DNA of 9,891 nucleotides from an uncultured Christensenella sp. (GTDB lineage: Bacteria > Bacillota > Clostridia > Christensenellales > Borkfalkiaceae). Within the stretch, counting starts at the first letter, position 1; every line of letters starts with the position of its first letter. Positions 7,518 to 9,891 of this stretch are shown here, in pieces. The notes under the pieces were generated by a model that saw only the letters and a list, made by a program, of their open reading frames with translations, was not told the origin of the DNA and searched no databases. The stretch is from the NCBI GenBank assembly GCA_910586365.1, contig CAJUGP010000052.1, positions 1-9,891 of the forward strand, written 5' to 3'. Both the position numbers and the translations under genes were made by a program.

Positions 7518-7523
7518 AATACA

Positions 7524-7560
7524 AAATCCCCCCTTCCGAACGGAAGGGGGGATTTTTCAA
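7524..7560. terminator. Strong bidirectional Rho-independent terminator
   Basis: AAATCCCCCCTTCCG (7524-7538) and its exact reverse complement (7541-7555) form a 15-bp GC-rich stem, with TTTTT at the 3' edge on the plus strand and a T-containing sequence on the minus strand. It lies between the lipoprotein gene and the convergent gene ending at 7565, so it serves both. Confidence 0.92.
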
Positions 7561-7564
7561 ATAT

Positions 7565-8449
7565 TTAACCTTCTATCTCTTCGATATCCGTACCGCACAC
7601 CGTAAAATACCAATCATCGCGTACGTTCTGTTCGTCGCAGTCGGATAACAGTAAATGTAATTGAAAACCGCCGTCCGCTTCGTGCAGTTCCGCCGCGGCA
7701 ATTCTGCTCCACTCGCTATACGGCACGTCGGGATCATAGCGCAATATCCGATGATTTTCGCCTTCGAGCATGCGCCCCTCTTTTATGAGCAACCCGTCGC
7801 CGCCGTCGAATTCAAGAAAAATATCGTTGCCGCGTTTTTCGCACCCCATTAAAAACATGTAACCGCCGTATTCGTCTACGTTCAACTGCTTTTTCAAACT
7901 TTTTTCCGCGCTCTTCGTTTCCTCGTTCGCTTTCTTTAACCGTATCTCGCACGACTTTTCCAACTGCAAGCCATAACGTTTTAACGATTTCTTCAATTCT
8001 GCGCTTGTATAACCCAACGCACATAAACGAATATCGGCAATTTCGCTTAATAAATCGGGCGGTAATTGCTTATACAAAGCGATAACGTAAGCAAAATCGT
8101 TATCAAAACGACGCTTGCAAAGATCTTCGTCAAACGGAAAAAACGTTCCCTTTTCAAGGCGTTTATGATGAAGATAAAGATAATCTTCTTTGAATTTTAT
8201 TCTGCGCGCACGTTCTTCGTCCGAAAGGTTCGGTTGGGCAATAAATTCTTCCAACTGCATTAAGTCCTCTTGCGGCGAGCGATACCAATCTGCATTTCGC
8301 TCGTTGTTTCGGTACCGTTCAAAGCTTTCCCGATAACGCTTTTGAAAATATTTCTCGTCAAATCGCTCCGCATATTTTGAAACTTTCTTTTCCAATAACG
8401 CCCACGCTAAGTGTTGCTCCGCGAACCATTCTTTTGTTAAGTATTTCAT
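7565..8449 (-). CDS. DUF4085-like protein of unknown function
   Basis: 294 residues, soluble and highly charged, with no membrane segment. The opening MKYLTKEWFAEQ and the helical, Lys/Glu/Tyr-rich N-terminal half (about 1-195) followed by a more beta-like C-terminal half (about 200-294, EFDGGDGLLIKEGRMLEGE, ELHEADGGFQLHLLL) resemble the uncharacterised DUF4085 family as I remember it; I could not test this. No catalytic residues are evident. The ATG (8447-8449) has AGGTGGGA upstream and overlaps the stop of the XRE gene by 4 nt (ATGA), so the two form an operon with coupled translation. That arrangement suggests the regulator controls this gene or binds its product, but a toxin-antitoxin role is not shown. 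Confidence 0.8.
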   Translation of the reverse strand: MKYLTKEWFAEQHLAWALLEKKVSKYAERFDEKYFQKRYRESFERYRNNERNADWYRSPQEDLMQLEEFIAQPNLSDEERARRIKFKEDYLYLHHKRLEKGTFFPFDEDLCKRRFDNDFAYVIALYKQLPPDLLSEIADIRLCALGYTSAELKKSLKRYGLQLEKSCEIRLKKANEETKSAEKSLKKQLNVDEYGGYMFLMGCEKRGNDIFLEFDGGDGLLIKEGRMLEGENHRILRYDPDVPYSEWSRIAAAELHEADGGFQLHLLLSDCDEQNVRDDWYFTVCGTDIEEIEG

Positions 8450-8706
8450 TCTTTATCCCACCTTGTATCTTCTAAATTTTCCAAAGCGAAGAGTTCCCCT
8501 TGAAAGAATTCTTCGTATGTTACGCCTAACCCTTTCAAAATTTTGTTTAACGTTGTTAAACAAAATTTTTCACTTTTCGCCGCCAAGATATTTGAAACCG
8601 TTTTCGCCGCCAACCGACTTTTTTGCGCTAATTGCGTCGGGCTTTGCCCCTTTTCTTCCATAAGCGATTTCAACCGCTCCGCAATCGCTTCCGATAATTT
8701 TTTCAT
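8446..8706 (-). CDS. Small XRE-family DNA-binding regulator
   Basis: 86 residues, essentially one Cro/CI-type helix-turn-helix domain. The HTH spans about 21-47 (SPTQLAQKSRLAAKTVSNILAAKS), followed by helices 4 and 5 (LTTLNKILKGLGVTYEEFF) and a short acidic tail. It aligns with the products of 8820-9059 and 9416-9658 (shared EAIAxRL / DAIAxRI opening and EFF...F...L ending), so the three look like paralogues. The start ATG has GGGGAAGA just upstream. It is the first gene of a two-gene operon with the DUF4085-like gene. A GTTTACGA palindrome lies about 30-50 bp upstream and may be its operator. Expected role: repressor of the divergent promoters. Confidence 0.9.
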   Translation of the reverse strand: MKKLSEAIAERLKSLMEEKGQSPTQLAQKSRLAAKTVSNILAAKSEKFCLTTLNKILKGLGVTYEEFFQGELFALENLEDTRWDKE

Positions 8707-8737
8707 TTCTTCCCCCTATTATTATATAATCACAAAA

Positions 8738-8757
8738 GTTTACGACCGTTCGTAAAC
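8738..8757. promoter_or_regulatory. Palindromic operator candidate 1
   Basis: GTTTACGA-CCGT-TCGTAAAC is a perfect 8-bp inverted repeat with a 4-bp centre, a size typical of Cro/CI-type dimer sites. It covers the probable -35 region of the minus-strand XRE promoter, so binding there would repress that operon. Confidence 0.75.
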
Positions 8758-8782
8758 AAGATTTCAAAAAATTGCCTATACT

Positions 8783-8802
8783 GTTTACGAATAATCGTAA
8801 AT
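8783..8802. promoter_or_regulatory. Palindromic operator candidate 2
   Basis: GTTTACGA-ATAA-TCGTAAAT repeats site 1 with one arm mismatch and the same 4-bp centre, 45 bp away centre to centre. It lies immediately after the TATACT box of the plus-strand XRE gene. It is nested in a larger imperfect palindrome, GCCTATA (8774-8780) against TATAGGC (8803-8809). Confidence 0.75.
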
Positions 8803-8819
8803 TATAGGCGGTAATAACT

Positions 8820-9059
8820 ATGAAATTAAAAGATGCCATTGCTAAACGCATCGTTGATTTATGCACTGAAAATAAATTAACGATCCATGGACTTAGCCTC
8901 AAAACAGGCGTTGCTAATTCCACTTTAATTGATATGGCAAAAGCAAGGAATGGATCTGTGCAAATAAAATTCATCTACGATATTTGCGCGGGATTAGGCA
9001 TCAGTTTTACGGAATTCTTTGATATGCCTTATTTCAACATGCAAACTCTAATTGATTAA
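8820..9059 (+). CDS. Small XRE-family DNA-binding regulator
   Basis: 79 residues, a lone helix-turn-helix domain with HTH at about 20-46 (LTIHGLSLKTGVANSTLIDMAKARNG) and a FFDMPYF tail. It aligns without gaps to the product of 9416-9658, with about 25 identical positions of 79 (DAIAxRI opening, Asn44, Val47, Tyr53, Gly58, EFxD). The start ATG has AGGCGGT upstream. Composition is clearly more AT-rich than the synthetase genes. It is transcribed divergently from the XRE/DUF4085-like pair and shares their operator region. The next regulator gene follows after 6 nt. Activator versus repressor role cannot be told from the sequence. Confidence 0.9.
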   Translation: MKLKDAIAKRIVDLCTENKLTIHGLSLKTGVANSTLIDMAKARNGSVQIKFIYDICAGLGISFTEFFDMPYFNMQTLID

Positions 9060-9065
9060 ATATTT

Positions 9066-9278
9066 ATGAACAAGTACATGAAAAATCTTTCGGAAAACTT
9101 AAAAGATTTAATGGGCGATATGACCATAAAAGAACTTGCCAAACAAGTGAATATTCCGCAGCCAACCTTATCGCGCTATTTATCTTGCCAAAGGCAAATA
9201 ACCTTGGAATATCTTGTTGTTTTAGCCGATTATTTTGATACCGATATTGATATTCTTATCGGCAGAAGAGATTATTAA
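9066..9278 (+). CDS. Small XRE-family DNA-binding regulator, distinct subtype
   Basis: 70 residues, again almost only a Cro/CI helix-turn-helix: HTH at about 19-45 (MTIKELAKQVNIPQPTLSRYLSCQ), then YLVVLADYFDTDIDILIGR, the usual helix 4-5 ending of CI-like repressors. It lacks the EFF tail of its three neighbours and so belongs to a different branch of the family. It lies 6 nt behind the previous gene with no clear ribosome binding site, so translation is probably coupled; an internal ATG at 9078 is an alternative start. A consensus promoter on the opposite strand just downstream (9294-9322) points into this gene. Confidence 0.88.
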   Translation: MNKYMKNLSENLKDLMGDMTIKELAKQVNIPQPTLSRYLSCQRQITLEYLVVLADYFDTDIDILIGRRDY

Positions 9279-9293
9279 GATATTTCGCTATTT

Positions 9294-9322
9294 ATTTTAT
9301 CATACCATTTGGTATATGTCAA
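9294..9322 (-). promoter_or_regulatory. Minus-strand promoter with palindromic operator in the spacer
   Basis: On the minus strand, TTGACA (9317-9322) and TAAAAT (9294-9299) are exactly 17 bp apart. The spacer holds a perfect palindrome, ATACCA-TT-TGGTAT (9302-9315). No open frame on the minus strand follows, so the product would be an RNA antisense to the XRE gene at 9066-9278. Alternatively, the palindrome is simply an operator for the plus-strand gene at 9416. Confidence 0.55.
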
Positions 9323-9324
9323 GC

Positions 9325-9363
9325 AAATACGAATTTATATATTCATAAATTAAATGCGTATTT
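9325..9363. repeat. Imperfect AT-rich inverted repeat before the fourth XRE gene
   Basis: AAATACG (9325-9331) pairs with CGTATTT (9357-9363), and inside it AATTTAT (9332-9338) pairs with ATAAATT (9345-9351), leaving a 5-nt offset on the right. There is no T-tract, so a terminator is unlikely. It may be an operator or a leader hairpin for the gene starting at 9416. Confidence 0.5.
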
Positions 9364-9415
9364 ATAACGGCATTTTTTGATAATCTATCTATAAACACAT
9401 ATGGATAGGAAAAAA

Positions 9416-9658
9416 ATGAATACAAACGACGCAATCGCTTATCGCATTAAAAAATTGTTGAAAGAAAAAAAGATAACGCAGTATCGCCTTGAACAAAAAT
9501 CAGGCGTATATCACGGCGTAATGGATAGAATTTTATTAGGATACAACAAAACCGTGACGCTTGCCACTGTATACAAGCTTGCCCGTGGATTTGACATAAC
9601 AATTTATGAATTTTTAGACGACGATATTTTTCGCTCGGAAGATTTGGAAATCGAATAA
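9416..9658 (+). CDS. Small XRE-family DNA-binding regulator
   Basis: 80 residues with a helix-turn-helix at about 20-43 (ITQYRLEQKSGVYHGVMDRILLGY) and the FLDDDIF tail of the paralogue group. I prefer the ATG at 9416 over the one at 9401: an AGGA lies 5 nt upstream, and from here the protein aligns residue for residue with the 8820-9059 product from Met1. The preceding 137-bp gap holds two palindromes but no clear plus-strand promoter. The gene ends 2 nt before a palindromic repeat element (9661), whose outer hairpin may act as its terminator. Confidence 0.88.
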   Translation: MNTNDAIAYRIKKLLKEKKITQYRLEQKSGVYHGVMDRILLGYNKTVTLATVYKLARGFDITIYEFLDDDIFRSEDLEIE

Positions 9659-9660
9659 AA

Positions 9661-9763
9661 TGTCCCCCTTGTAAAAGGGGGGACGGGCGAACTACGTGAG
9701 CCAAGGGGGGATTGTTTTTCAAACAGCAATCCCCCTTTTATTCCCCCTTTAACAAGGGGGACA
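9661..9763. mobile_element. MITE-like palindromic element, 103 bp
   Basis: Perfect 12-bp terminal inverted repeats, TGTCCCCCTTGT (9661-9672) and ACAAGGGGGACA (9752-9763), enclose internal inverted repeats (AAGGGGGGATTG at 9703-9714 against CAATCCCCCTT at 9727-9737). The whole unit can fold on itself, and there is no coding capacity. Such elements are usually non-autonomous and moved by a transposase elsewhere; no flanking target duplication is obvious here. Confidence 0.6.
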
Positions 9764-9770
9764 GCACCAC

Positions 9771-9820
9771 TGTCATTCCGAGCGTAAACATTGGGAACAA
9801 GAAAAAATGTCATTCCGAGC
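9771..9820 (+). repeat. Direct repeat of TGTCATTCCGAGC
   Basis: Identical 13-mers lie at 9771-9783 and 9808-9820. The second begins the longer inverted repeat listed next; the first appears to be an orphan or partial copy of the same repeat family, suggesting nested insertion or decay. Confidence 0.8.
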
Positions 9821-9875
9821 ATAGTCGAGGAATCTCTACCTAATTTGAGATGTTTCGACTTCGCTCAACATGACA
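9808..9875. repeat. Imperfect palindromic intergenic repeat, 68 bp
   Basis: The 29-nt left arm (9808-9836) matches the reverse complement of the right arm (9847-9875) at 21 of 29 positions, around a 10-nt loop. The core TGTCATTCCGAGC...GTCGAGGAATCTC is of the kind found scattered between genes in many gut bacterial genomes. The rest of the window, to 9891, shows no gene. Confidence 0.7.
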
Positions 9876-9891
9876 AAAAAAAGGGGACGCC

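Larger units (their letters stand above)
8707..8819. promoter_or_regulatory. Divergent control region between XRE genes
   Basis: A 113-bp AT-rich interval separates the two start codons. Candidate -10 boxes are TATAAT for the minus gene (8721-8726 on the plus-strand coordinates, within ATTATATAAT) and TATACT for the plus gene (8777-8782). Neither has a convincing -35 at 17 bp, which fits promoters that need or are blocked by a regulator. Two 20-bp palindromes lie beside these boxes (listed separately). Confidence 0.6.

Noticed and set aside
8738..8802. CRISPR-like repeat pair
   Set aside because: There are only two copies of a short palindrome in a promoter region, with no spacer array and no cas genes; operators explain it better.
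9604..9822. Minus-strand open frame over the end repeats
   Set aside because: It is made of the palindromic repeats and the antisense of the XRE gene end.

Overview
The window looks like chromosome from an uncultivated, probably gut-associated, low-to-mid G+C Gram-positive bacterium (Bacillota, Clostridia-like). The evidence is a phenylalanine T-box leader on pheST, strong AGGAGG-type ribosome binding sites, sigma-A promoters close to consensus, and a Gram-positive lipoprotein signal. This placement is an inference from style; there is no rRNA or other strong phylogenetic marker.

Layout. Positions 1-615 are AT-rich: the 3' end of an unrecognised gene (3-254), then an open frame that never finds a stop before it enters the antisense of pheT, with hairpins at 501-533 and 593-617. 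Positions 616-4350 are a pheS-pheT operon on the minus strand with a full T-box leader (UUC specifier, T-box motif, terminator) and a TTGACT-17-TATAAT promoter. Positions 4371-5018 (minus) encode an unrecognised membrane protein whose promoter spacer contains a run of nine G (C on the plus strand). Divergently, aspS (5266-7026, plus) has its own TTGACA-17-TAAAAT promoter and is translationally coupled to a small lipoprotein gene (7023-7517). A strong bidirectional terminator follows at 7524-7560.

The right end (7565-9891) is accessory in character. A DUF4085-like gene (7565-8449, minus) overlaps by 4 nt an upstream XRE-type regulator gene (8446-8706, minus). Divergent from these are two more small XRE genes (8820-9059 and 9066-9278, plus), followed by a fourth (9416-9658, plus). 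Two copies of a GTTTACGA/TCGTAAAC palindrome lie in the 113-bp divergent intergenic region, and further palindromes lie before the fourth gene, one of them inside a consensus minus-strand promoter. Three of the four regulators are alignable paralogues. The plus-strand regulators are clearly more AT-rich than the synthetase block. The window ends in two families of palindromic intergenic repeats (9661-9763 and 9771-9875).

How it fits together: a housekeeping tRNA-charging block under amino-acid-responsive control, flanked by AT-rich accessory DNA. The most unusual parts are the cluster of four small regulators around one uncharacterised effector-like gene, and the homopolymer-containing promoter of the membrane protein.
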